Source: Thalassia testudinum
Lineage: Eukaryota; Streptophyta; Magnoliopsida; Alismatales; Hydrocharitaceae
Direction: 5' to 3'
DNA: 64,000 bases
Assembly (NCBI GenBank): GCA_037157565.1
Contig: JAZHRO010000036.1
Coordinates: 19,704,501-19,768,500, forward strand
A model generated the notes under the pieces. That model made no database searches. It worked only from the letters and a program-made list of their open reading frames with translations, and had not been told where the DNA came from. The position numbers and the translations under genes are program-made. How positions within the stretch are numbered: the first letter of the stretch is position 1; each line of letters opens with the position of its first letter. This document shows, one piece after another, positions 53,899 through 64,000 of this stretch.

Positions 53899-55540
53899 TG
53901 TTGACGAGGCAAGATTGTGGTTTTAAAAGATGTACATTGTAGTATAGATGAAATCGCTTCGAAAACAAATAAGAATTTATTACTTGAAAACCTAAGTATC
54001 TAAGGTCGAACACAGGGAGAAAAGGGAATTTATTTACTAATCTCAATAATGTAATTGAACACCTAGAGTTACTCAAAACCTAATTCAGAGTATAAATGCA
54101 AGAGTTTAGGAGTTAAAATTGTAGCAAAAATAGAAGAATTGGACATCTGATTCTATAGTCAGACATCTTAAAAAGATATCTCTTTTAGCTCTTATTTCCT
54201 TCTCCTTTCTACTTTCTCTTCTTTCTTTTCTTCTTCTGACTTTCCTCTTTCCTTAGCTCCTATTCTTCTTTGACTTTGGCCGTCTGCTTCTTCTTCCTTG
54301 TCTCTTCTTTATAGCTCCTTTCTTTGCTTTAGCCTTGCCTTTCTTCTTTCTCTTTCTTCTCTTGCACAGTGCCTTTCCCCTTCTTCTTCCTCTACGATCT
54401 TCTTCTGCCTTGTTCTTTGGACTTCTTCATTCTTCTTCTACTCTCTTTCTCTGACTTTGATTTCTTTCTTTCTTCTTTCTTCTTCAGCTGCACCTCTGCT
54501 ACAGTGCTTCTCCTTCCCTTGGCTTCTGCCTTTCTTCTTCTTCCTAGCCTTTCCTTGTTGCGGCTAAGTCCTTCCTTCCCTGCTTGGCCTAGCTTCACCT
54601 TGCCTTAGCTTCAGTTGTGCCTTCCTTTCCTTCTTCTCTTCTTCTTCCTTACACACACTGAAGAGCAAAACCTACCCCTACCCTCCCCCGTGTCTCTCTC
54701 TCTCTTTTTCTCTCTTAGGTACACTCTCCCATAGCCGGGTAATCGGGCCGGGTTTTTCCTGCCTAGGTCCAGGTGCACTGGTATGGTGTAGTGTGCGAGG
54801 AGTGCGAGGGGCAATCAGGTCGGTCAGCCAGATCCACAGGGCAAAGGTCGCAGATGAGGCAGGTACGTGTAGGCGAGGGACCTCACCCCATGTACTGGAG
54901 GCGAAGAGCTTAAAACACAAATTCAATAAATACTACACACCTACGCTAAAGACTTCCGAGGTGGGAATAAAGTGTCCCACCCGCTTTGCTCACGCGCCCC
55001 CAGGGTGTCGCCTTCAATTGCCATAGCTACAGTTGCTCTCCAGCCAATTGCCTTGCTACGTGCATGCGCAAGACCAATCCACACTTCTTGGAGTGCAACA
55101 CCTGGGTTGATGCGACCTAACACGAGCTAACAAGATCCTTGGTCTTGCTCCAATGGCGGAACAGGGGCCTAACCTAAAATCACTCAACACGACCTTGTGG
55201 GCCCATTAAAACATTTGAGGAGTTTCGTCGTGTCAAGGCGAAGGTGAGGCAGTGGTTGGCTGGCTGCGGGGCGGCCTAGCCATGTGTGCCTAGGTCGCCC
55301 TGTGGCAATGAATATGGGTTAGGTCGGGGGGCATTTAGGGAGGTGTTGGCGGTTGATGGAAGGGCAGATGATGAGGTGGAAGTGATGAGGTGTCTGGCGA
55401 GAAATGTGGAGGTGCGGAGAGGTGGATGCGCCTCACTGGTGGTCGGCCGGAGATGGAGAAGATGGAGGTGGTCTGCGGTGTCGAGGGGTCGAAAGTGAAA
55501 TAGAAAGAGGGGAAATGAAGAAAGGAGAGAGGGGAGTAAA
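53899..55540 (-). repeat. D1 5' LTR, U5-proximal part
   Basis: It ends on the minus strand CTCGTCAACA at 53899. U5 has CTATACTACAATG (53947-53935), matching 12 of 13 bases of the tRNA-Asp complement, and CTCCCTGTGTTCGACC (54019-54004). 54176-54640 is almost pure pyrimidine on the plus strand, which yields spurious Leu/Phe/Ser-rich frames. It resembles B1/B2 near 54770-54900. Split at 55540 by C3. Confidence 0.65.
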
Positions 55541-57200
55541 TGATGAGTCGATTAAAAAGGACTAATATTAAGCCTAAGTATATTTAATCGTATAGTTTAG
55601 GTGTATTAATAATGACAATTAAGTTATAGAATACTTGTACGCCTTATAATTTGAGTTTATAACATTCTATAACTTAATTATTTTGTTATTTTTATGTGCA
55701 GGTAATAAAATCCAGAAAGAACAAGGGTGGGGGGATAATTTCCCCAAACAGCCGATTCTTTCCCCATTCCCCCGCCGGACATTAGGGCAATCTTCTCCAA
55801 CGCTCACTAACCAAATAACAGAAAGGGATTTGCAAATCCCTGGATTGGCGCACGGAGGGAGAGAGAGGACTTAAAAAGAGAAGAGGCGGCGTGCACAAGG
55901 AGGATCTTTCCCCCCTTGCAGGGAACTGCTCTCTCTTCTCCACTGTGGAGAGGGCGAGCACTGTGCTGCTCATTCTCTACCTTGCGCAGTCGCACCCGCA
56001 CGCCCATCACCTGCGTACACCCAACACCGCGCCCGCAACAAACGCCTGCATCCTCCACCAGCCGTCCCTGCAACACCTGCTCTCTAGCGCCTTAGCACAC
56101 CCATCTTCCAGCGCACGGACCAGCGTGCCCGCGTGCCTCCACCCACCTGCAGCCTGCAGGCTGCCTCCTGCAGAGCGCCTACCTCACCCGCACGCCATCA
56201 CCAGCACCTCCTGCTGCAGGCAGATCTCACCCGCGCGCCCATCACCTCCCTACAGCCCTACGCCACAGCAGGCGCTCACGCACTAGCCCGCGCCTCTCCT
56301 CCAGCGCGCCTTCACCAATTGCCCGCACCAGCGCCCCCTGCTGCACTGCACCATCAGCCCCCGCTTCCTCCTTCTAGCACCTACCGCTTCAGCTTCAAGC
56401 ACCCGCAGGTGCTGCGTCTTCACCCTGCCAGGCCGCACCCGCACACCCGCAAGTCTTCTCCGTAGCGCATCGCCAACCACCTGGAGAGCAAGCGCTGGCC
56501 CTCGCACCAGCGCGAGAGCGCCGCTCGAACAGCCACAGCAGCAGCCACCCTCTTGCTCCACAGGCCGGAGCTCCGGCCATCGCCTCTGGCCACCTCCGCC
56601 GCTGCCGCTGCCACCGTCAAAAAGCTCTCGACCTCGCCGTCCTCTTGAGCCTGGCATCGACTCCCGCAGTTCTCTCTCTCTCTCGCGAGGAGGAGAGAGG
56701 AAGAAAGCCCTGCTTTTATCTTAATTAGAAATTACATTCAATGCCATTGCCACTAATTTGATTTTCTTTATTATTATTATTATATTGTGGTAGAATTGCA
56801 TTCAAGCACTCATAGTTCTTTCTAATTGCATGGTATTAATATTAGCTAGTTTAAAGATTGATTTTGGACTTGATTTAAGTACTAATTGTCTTTAGTACAC
56901 ATCACATGAAAATTGCACTAATTCATCCTAAATTTATTGAGGATTTCTGTGAGGGAAAACTGCACTTACACCCTTAACTTTTTAGGTTATTGCAAATCTA
57001 CTTTCCTTCACATTTTAAGTCCAATTTGAAAAGGAATTTCGCATTATCTGAAATAACATTAAATAATTAAGTATTGATTGAATCATTGCCTCCCTGTGGA
57101 CACAACCCTCTCTTCCGCGAGTGGTTATTTTCATTATTTTTGATTCGTCGATTTTTCCACCACTTAAATACTATAACGCTAAGTGAAAAGTCGACCGTCA
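55541..57200 (+). repeat. C3 5' LTR
   Basis: It starts TGATGAGTCGATT and ends GACCGTCA. A GC-rich, C-rich block (55900-56680) gives proline- and arginine-rich frames on both strands; these are not genes. CT run near 56678. U5 has CTCCCTGTGGACAC (57091-57104) and ATACTATAACG (57168-57178), 10 of 11 bases complementary to tRNA-Asp. Confidence 0.9.
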
Positions 57201-57204
57201 AAAT

Positions 57205-57222
57205 TGGTGCCATTGCCGGGGA
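57205..57222 (+). other. Primer-binding site, tRNA-Asp (C3)
   Basis: TGGTGCCATTGCCGGGGA has two transitions against the tRNA-Asp complement. Four bases separate it from the LTR. Confidence 0.85.
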
Positions 57223-58392
57223 GGCAATAGACGCAATAGATTTACTTTATTATTTTTAAATCTTTTGAGTTGCAAAATGATCTAATCATCTTTATTATTT
57301 TGTAAGGGTTCTGACACGACGACGAGGCACAACAAAGCGACAACTTTGAACGTGAACAGCGTGCACGGCGGAGACAATCTTTTTGGTGGACCTTGACGCC
57401 GCCTGTAGGATGACAACAGGAACACGTGGGCCTTAATCTCACGCATTTAGGCTTACTGAGAAGCCTATTGCTGATTTAGGCAGTAGGTCTTAGTTAGATT
57501 TAGTTAGATAGACATTAGAATTTAAATTACTGTCTTTTGGGCCCTTGTTGGGTATTTTTGGGAATGTGTTCCCATTTATTTAGATTATAGGATTATTTGA
57601 ACTATTTTAAACTACATTTCAATTAGTTAGTTAGATTAGGTCTATTTGTTATTATTAATGAAATAAAAAAAAAATCGAACTGCCTGCTAGAAGCTGCATA
57701 TCTGTAGGATGATCATTTAGGACTGAATGAGCAGCATCTAGTTTATTTTTTATTGCACTGCATTCATCGCTGCACGAAGAAAGCTGGAGTAAGGTACGTC
57801 TTCTCTTGAGCATTAATTACTTGTCATGCATATACATTGAACCTAAATCTAAGACCACAAAAGTGAGTGAATCAAATTAATTCAGTGGTCACTTTAAACA
57901 AATTGGGACTATTAAGAGGTTGGACTTTAAAATCTGTGACTGAAAATTGTGTGCAAAAGGATCCTATTTGCGGAATTTCAAAAAATCAAAACACGATCGT
58001 ATGCTTGCACACTTGAGACACTGTGCACCTCACACATAAGGTCACTAGATAAATTTCTACCTCTCCTCTTTTGCACCACAAGGGAAGTTAGTCGGAAATC
58101 AACAATCCTATCCACCAAGTTATTTCGGTTCCTCGTGTGTGGGCTCGATTCGAGACTTCCATCCCTTGCGAGTAGGTTATAGGCACCAACGAAGGTTGGC
58201 CTAGGAAGCGTAATTTTTGCAAAACTTATTTAGCCACCATCTAAACATATAACTCTAAGACCTACAATCTACCAAAAATAGATCCCGTTGAATTTGCGTT
58301 TGCTTTGACAATAGAACTCTCTAGGAAGTTTTCTGCTTATATTCTGAATTTTGCTAAAGCCTAAGAGAGTTAAACTTGTTTTGCTTAAAGAA
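57223..58392 (+). other. C3 leader
   Basis: 1.17 kb, AT-rich, with no convincing ORF. The short open frame at 57949-58182 has no counterpart in C2. The segment 58190-58330 just before the ORF is AT-rich. Confidence 0.6.
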
Positions 58393-60303
58393 ATGGATTA
58401 TTCTTACTCCTATCATTCAGATTATCAGAGTCAATACTTCCCATCCTTTAATCAGGATCCCATTCTCCAAGCGTATCCATCCTTTGAAGGGTACATTGAT
58501 AATTCATGGGATCATTCTCATTCTTACCCTGGAAGTACTGGCTTGAGAACTACCACTTTTGAGCAGAGCCTAGGAGGGGGATTTTCCAATCCTGAAATCC
58601 CTACTTCCATGCAAACACCCAACCCTCCCACCCTTCATGATTTTCCGTATCGAGGTTGGACCGATACCCCTAGGCAACTAGAGCCTGAAATTGATTATCC
58701 TCCCCAACCTGATAATAGTAGCCTCTCCTCTTTTATGATAGAAATGCAAAAACAACAAAAGGAAATAATGGAATCAATGGGAGAGATGTTGAGGAATAAT
58801 CAACAATTAAATGAAGAAATAAGACAACTTGGCTACATGGTTCCCAATAATCCTGATCCCTACCCATCCGATCATGATCATGAAAATAATTCTGAGGTAC
58901 TTAATGACAATAGGGATCCAATTTCATGTAGCAATCACTTAGACTCTCCCAATGAGACGCGGCCACTAGAGGACAACAATCATAGCGATTATCCACCTAA
59001 ACTATATTGGAGTCAAAAGCAAGAGAAGATTATTGTTCCTATCACTTCCCCTCTTGATTATTTGGTGGAATCCCATTCTACTCTTAATGAGCCTACTCCT
59101 GACCCTCCACTTAGGGAATCAACACCTACCATTCAATATTCTGAGGATTCAAATGCACTTAATGAAGGTGACCCTAAGGGAATGGAGGATGGTCAATTCT
59201 GGTCTCAGGGATATGAAGAGTCTAATTCGGAAGATGAGGATGCCCCAATAGAGGAACCTGGACTGAAAATCTGGAGTGAATCATAGGAGAATTATTTATC
59301 ATTTGAGGATTTAGCTCCAGAGGATAGAAATAATATGATTAAATCTAGATTCCTCCTTTCTTTTGAGAGTCATCCTCCATCAAAATAGGAGTTGATATTA
59401 GAGGAGGACAAACAAAATGAGAAGTCTATGGGAAACTCTCGGGGACAAAACACGTCATTTGAGGATTTATACCCCGAGAACAATAACGAATTCAATGATA
59501 TAGGCTTCCTCCAAAATATTAAGACTGATCATCCTTTAGAAATAATTGAGGATACTGATCCAACTCCTAATGAATCACATATACACCCCAACAAATCTTT
59601 CAGTGAACCAAACAAATTTGGGGATGGACGGAATGATAATGATTCTGACATTTTCACCCTGCCATCAAAGAGTTCTAATTTGGAGTCTACCCTTGATTCA
59701 AATATGACTCCAATCATTAATGCTAGGTAGGATAATTTGAAGTTGTCTACTACTGTTAGGGAGTGTACACATTTCAAATCATTGTTGGAATTAGACCTAA
59801 CATCAACTAAGCCTTCATTGGACTTAACCATTACCTTCTAACACTACAAACAACCCTTATACTCCCTAACCGATCCTTGGCTCAGATCTCTGCTCATGTA
59901 TATTCTTTCTGGAGACTATATCAGGCCAGTACATCCTAGGGTAGAATGGCGAGTATGGATTGATGCTTGTACTTTTACTCTCGCCATTCAAGGGTTTGAA
60001 CTAATAATGATTATATCTTTTAAAACCCATCCTGCTCTGGAGGATCCTTGTTATCCTCCACCTATTCCGTTTCGGGAGGTCCCTTTTCATATTCCTTTTA
60101 TTATCCCTAGACCTCCCAAAGTAGCCAACGAGGTTTTTCGCTTTCATATCTTCTGGCGAGCATTTGGAATTACATTGCATCATCAGCTCGCCAACATTCG
60201 TGGTTGCCTATTTTCTAGGCCTGCACTGTTATGCATATTCTTAGGGCCTAACCTTTTCTGTTTGGAACCTAACTTACAGGTTCCTTATAAGTCTGGCTGT
60301 TGA
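58393..60303 (+). pseudogene. C3 acidic ORF, about 636 codons, four stops
   Basis: All in one frame from ATG 58393 (MDYSYSYHSDYQSQYF) to TGA 60301. Interrupted by TAG 59284, TAG near 59386, TAG 59728 and TAA near 59839, each one C to T step from CAG or CAA. Order: Tyr/Ser-rich start; SLGGGFSNPE and TPNPPTLHDF; a Gln/Glu/Met-rich probable coiled coil (58735-58840); YPPKLYWSQKQ (58993-59025); a long Asp/Glu/Ser-rich middle with FEDLAPED; then WRVWIDACTFT (59950), a proline-rich stretch, and the tail LHHQLANIRGCLFSRPALLCIFLGP (60172-60246). C2 matches in every block. I recognise no known domain. Spacing and frame are so well kept that a protein was selected for in the ancestor. It could bind element RNA or Gag, but nothing shows this directly. 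Confidence 0.75.
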
Positions 60304-61828
60304 CAGAAAATGCAGCGCTTGTTGGGAGGCAACCCAGCAAACTGTGTCAGGTGATATTTTTCCATTCTCCTCCTGTTTTAATTTTACAATGGGGACATTG
60401 TAGGATTTAGGCATGGGGGAGTGCATTTGCATTTTAGGTGCATTCATGCATTTAGGTTAGCATATAAATAAAAAAAAAATTCTCTTTTCTTGAGTTGATT
60501 GGGTTAGTCCCTAGAAAAATACCTTTGTCATTGGAGGTTTTTCTTCTTGAATTATTTCTTAAGTTTAGAATCCAGTACATTTATTTCACATGCACGTAGA
60601 CTTGGTAACGAATCCTTGAGGAAAACCAATGAGCATTTGTAGTCTACTGAACTCTTGGATAGTTCATAGAGAGTCAGGCATACTATCTTCTAGTAAATCC
60701 ACCTCATATTTGTGAGAAGTAGAGAGATTACTGGTGTGTTAAGTCTAGTGCAAGGACTCTTAAGTTCTGGATAATTAGATAATGATACTTCAGAGTTAGG
60801 CATAGTTTTCACTCTCTGTTCCTGGGTGCGTACTTTGAGTGAATTCCTGAGAGTCACCAAATAAGGCAGATACATAGAGATTGAGTCTTATTAAAGCTAT
60901 AACTATGGTGGATGGTTACGATCATCCTTCATAGAGTCCTTAGCTAAAGGAGGGTAATAGTGTCAAAGGTCAGAAATATGCCTGTCCTATCCATTCTTTC
61001 CCGGTGCCGAGAATAGGCACTTCCACCAAATAAGCCACACAACTTCCTTTTGACCGTCATCATCCCTAATAATGCCTCATAAATAAAAGTCTGTATCGTG
61101 TTGTGCTGATTAAAAAAGAAACAAAAACAAGAATAAATAAAAAAAAGGGAAGAAAGAAAAGAAGAAGAAAAAGAAGAAATAGTTATACTACCAAAAAAAA
61201 AAGAAAAGTCCAAGTTTCTAATGTTTCTGAGGCAACAGAACACCTATTGCGTTCCACCAAATATGACTCATACCTACCTTCTAGTATTTCTGATAGCCTG
61301 AATACTGGTTGAGGACTCTAACTTAGTTGTAGAGTTATTAGGACTTTAATTGAAGTGTGGATGCCATGTGAGGCCACCAAATAGTGAGTACAGTTTCTAA
61401 ATCTGGCAAGATTTGTGATCTCAGAAAGAAAAACAAGAGGGAGTGCCCAGGAACATCAAGAGAGTACAATTGTGTAGCATCTCTTTGAGTTGACTTGTCT
61501 AATAGTCTAGAGATCTAGAGTCTGTAGTAGTAGATTATATGTAGCACCAATTGAGTGTGTGCCACTAAATACAAATCCATTCAACTTGATATCTCCTACC
61601 TAAGTTAAACGCCGGGGTCAAATTACAGATTATCATCTGCTTTATCCCCGAGGGAAGTAGTTGCCTATATCAACAGAAATTTTTGCCAAGGGTGATGTAT
61701 GAACTCCCATTGCAAATCGGCTCTTTCACTTGGATCTATTACCTAGGTTATCAGCACTTCACATTTGTCTGGATTTCTAAAGTTTTGAAATAAGAAAAGA
61801 AGTTTCTGATTACTTATATTATTCATTT
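60304..61828 (+). other. C3 3' untranslated region
   Basis: It starts with AGCGCTTGTTGGGAGGCAAC (60314-60333), a block typical of Athila-type elements just after coding. Internal PPT-like motif at 60388-60421 (GGGGACATTG, TTAGGCATGGGGGAG). Five CCACCAAATA-type boxes at 60855, 61023, 61254, 61374 and 61562. A-rich run near 61130-61210. No gene. Confidence 0.75.
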
Positions 61829-61864
61829 TTTGCTAGGGATTAGCAAATCTTAGGCATGGGAGTA
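61829..61864 (+). promoter_or_regulatory. Hairpin plus polypurine tract (C3)
   Basis: TTTGCTAG-GGA-TTAGCAAA (61829-61847), with one G-U pair in RNA, then TCTTAGGCATGGGAGTA. The LTR follows after two T. Confidence 0.82.
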
Positions 61865-61866
61865 TT

Positions 61867-63564
61867 TGATGAGTCCATTAAAATGGACTAATATTAAGCC
61901 TAAGTATATTTAATCGTATAGTTTAGGTGTATTAATAATGACAATTAAGTTATAGAATATTTGTACGCCTTATAATTTGAGTTTATAACATTCTATAACT
62001 TAATTATTTTGTTATTTTTATGTGCAGGTAATAAAACCCAGAAAGAACAAGGGTGGGGGGATAATTTCCCCAAATAGCCGATTCTTTCCCCCCTCCCCCG
62101 CCAGACATTGGGGCAATCTTCTCCAACGCTCGCCGGCCAAATAACAGAAAGGGATTTGCAAATCCCTGGATTGGCACACGGAGGGAGAGAGAGGACTTAA
62201 AAAGAGAAGAGGCGGCGTGCACAAGGAGTATCTTTCCCCCCTTGCGGGGAACTGCTCTCTCTTCTCCACTATGGAGAGGGCGAGCACTGTGCCGCTCATT
62301 CTGTACCTTGCATAGTCGCACCCGTGCGCCCATCACCTGCCTGCACCCAACACCGCGCCCGCAACAAACACCTGCATCCTCCACCAGCCGTCCCTGCAGC
62401 ACCTGCTCCATCACCTCTGCGCGCTCCTCTCCATTGCCTTAGCACGCCCATCTTCCAGCGTGCGCACCAGCGCGCCCGCGTGCCTCCACCCACCTGCAGC
62501 CTGCAGGCCGCCTCCTGCAGAATGCCTACCTCGCCTACGCACCATCACCAGCGCCTCCTGCTGCAGGTAGATCTCACCCGCATGCCCATCACCTCCCTGC
62601 AGCCCCACGCCACAGCAGGCGCTCACGCACCAGCCCACGCCTCTCCTCCAGCGCACCTTCACCAACTGCCTGCACCAGCGCCCCTTGCTGCACTTCACCA
62701 TCAGCCCGCGCTTCCTCCTTCCAGCGCCTACCACTTCACCTTCAAGCACCCGCAGGCGCTGCATCTTCACCCTGCCAGGCTGTGCCCACATGCCCGCAAG
62801 TCTTCTCCGCAGCTCACCGCCAACCACCTGTAGACTGCAACAGCAAGCGCTGGACCTCGCACCAGTGCGCGCACGCGTCGCTCGAACAGCCGCAGCAGCA
62901 GCCGCCCTCTTGCTCCATAGGCTGGAGCTCCGGCCACTGCCGCCGGCCGCCTCCGGCCACCTTCGCCGCCGCCGCTGCCACCGTCGGAATGCTCTCGACC
63001 TCGCCGTCCTCTTGAGCCTCGCATCGACTCCTGCGATTCTCTCTCTCTCTCGCGAGGAGGAGAGAGGAAGAAAGCCCTGTTTTTATCTTAATTAGAAATT
63101 AAATTCAATGCCATTGCCACCAATTTGATTTTCTTTATTATTATTATATTGTGGCAGAATTGCATTCAAGCACTCATAGTTCTTTCTAATTGCATGGTAT
63201 TAATATTGGCTAGTTTAAAGATTGATTTTGGACTTGATTTAAGTACTAATTGTCTTTAGTACACATCACATGAAAACTGCACTAATTCATCCTAAATTTA
63301 TTGAGGATTTCTGTGAGGGAAAACTACACTTACACCCTTAACTTTTTAGGTTATTGCAAATCTACTTTCCTTCACATTTTAAGTCCAATTTGAAAAGGAA
63401 TTTCGCACTATCCGAAATAACATTAAATAATTAAGTATTGGTTGCATCATTGCCTCCCTGTGGACACGACTCGCTCTTCTGCGAGTGGTTATTTTCATTA
63501 TTTTTTATTTTTCGATTTTTCCACCACTTAAATACTATAACACTAAGCGAAATGTCGACCGTCA
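61867..63564 (+). repeat. C3 3' LTR
   Basis: It matches 55541-57200 along its length. The tip repeat AGTCCATT/AATGGACT (61872-61889) is intact here and decayed in the 5' LTR. It ends GACCGTCA. The frames at 62324-62833 and 62411-62827 are composition artefacts. Confidence 0.9.
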
Positions 63565-64000
63565 GTAATTCTAACCTAGCTAAGTGGACGAAGGGAGAGA
63601 GGAGGAGGCTGGTCGTTCCTGCTGCCGCCGGAGAAGAAGACCTCCAGTGGAGGGAGAGCGGTGATGACGAAGGGGCTGGAGGCACACGTGCGGGTGTTGC
63701 ACGACGCGGAGGAAGGTGATGAAGGTGGCTCTACCACTGGTATTGTGGCAGAGTGATAAGAAAGAGGAGGAGGGCTCGTCGGAGCTCGCTAGACCCTTGG
63801 CCAAAGGAGAGGAGACGAAATTGGGGTTTTTTCTTTGGCCAAGTCGAGCAGAAGAGATGCGGCCGGAGGTGGTTGTGCTTTTATAGTCGCTGGCAGGGAC
63901 TCTTGTGCTTGGAAGACAAGCTTCCAAGTGCACGAGTCCTCGTTAGAGATGGAATGTGGAAGATACCCACATCTCTCGTGCGTTCACACAAGAGATTGGG
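63565..64000 (-). repeat. D1 5' LTR, U3-side part, running off the window
   Basis: It continues the D1 LTR after C3. CTATAAAAG on the minus strand (63886-63878) looks like the LTR TATA box, followed downstream (to lower coordinates) by C-rich transcribed DNA as in the other LTRs. The LTR start lies beyond 64000. No gene. Confidence 0.5.

Larger units (their letters stand above)
55541..63564 (+). mobile_element. C3: complete non-autonomous LTR element (family F3)
   Basis: LTRs 55541-57200 and 61867-63564; flanks GTAAA and GTAAT (one change). Internal 4.7 kb: PBS, leader, one acidic ORF, 3' region with repeated boxes, hairpin, PPT. No gag or pol. The LTRs differ by a few percent by eye. It inserted into the 5' LTR of D1. 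Its ORF is a clear homologue of that in C2. C1, with F3-type LTR ends, had pol. Confidence 0.9.
43866..64000 (-). mobile_element. D1: minus-strand element (family F4) with protease but no RT/integrase
   Basis: Minus order: 5' LTR (from beyond 64000 to 53899, split by C3), PBS, leader, acidic ORF part, a second leader-like stretch, gag-tail plus protease ORF, acidic ORF with hydrophobic tail, 3' region, hairpin and PPT (45830-45795), 3' LTR (45794 to about 43866). The repeated leader suggests two related elements joined with loss of an LTR, or a duplication. The second TSD lies outside the window, so the outer ends are not confirmed. Confidence 0.65.

Noticed and set aside
54298..54567. Leu/Phe/Ser-rich frame resembling a membrane protein
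   Set aside because: Direct result of the polypyrimidine tract; every frame there is open for the same reason.
62324..62833. 169-codon plus frame and 138-codon minus frame in C3 3' LTR
   Set aside because: The 5' LTR copy breaks and reshuffles the frames (55891-56465). Composition effect.

Overview
The window is repeat DNA from a flowering-plant nuclear genome. I see no host gene, rRNA or functional tRNA gene. Nearly all of it is Ty3/gypsy LTR retrotransposons of the Athila type. The evidence is a protease with DLGAS/DLGSS, a reverse transcriptase with FMDD, a DD35E integrase, a gag tail of the NQGWRNHPNFSW kind, and primer-binding sites matching plant tRNA-Asp. Species cannot be named from this sequence.

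Layout. Four LTR families (F1-F4) are stacked into one another. C1 (F3, plus strand, the oldest host, once autonomous) runs from 2300 to about 43850; its 5' part is lost to the left. B3 (F2, minus strand, 1-2299) sits in C1's RT and runs out of the window. A1 (F1, non-autonomous, 3299-10970, TSD AAAAC) interrupts C1's RNase H. B1 (F2, non-autonomous, 13963-42020, TSD ACTAG) sits in C1's 3' region just before its polypurine tract (PPT). Inside the 5' LTR of B1 is B2, a minus-strand solo LTR (15728-29610, TSD GCTGC/GCTAC). Inside B2 is A2 (F1, 15943-27148, TSD AATAA), the youngest and most complete element, with an intact 1,292-codon pol. C2 (F3, non-autonomous, 34016-39490, 5' truncated) sits in the 3' region of B1. 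To the right, D1 (F4, minus strand, from about 43866 to beyond 64000) carries protease but no RT or integrase. C3 (F3, non-autonomous, 55541-63564, TSD GTAAA/GTAAT) lies in its 5' LTR.

How the parts work together. A2 (F1), C1 (F3) and B3 (F2) encode or once encoded pol. A1, B1, C2, C3 and D1 lack RT and integrase and carry long acidic reading frames of unknown function that end in a shared HHQL hydrophobic tail. They would have to be moved in trans. All groups share a set of non-coding signals: a PBS for tRNA-Asp; a U5 stretch complementary to the 5' end of the same tRNA; a 19-nt hairpin directly before the PPT; an inverted repeat at the LTR tip directly after the PPT; a second PPT-like motif 0.8-1.8 kb upstream; and repeated boxes in the 3' untranslated region. 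F1 LTRs also carry Pol III-type A and B boxes upstream of a TATA box.

The most unusual points are this shared cis-signal set across diverged families, above all the two-part match to tRNA-Asp and the hairpin-PPT-hairpin arrangement; the acidic-ORF elements; and A2, whose pol is intact although its gag is broken seven times. Boundaries checked by TSD are exact to the base; the others are given as approximate.
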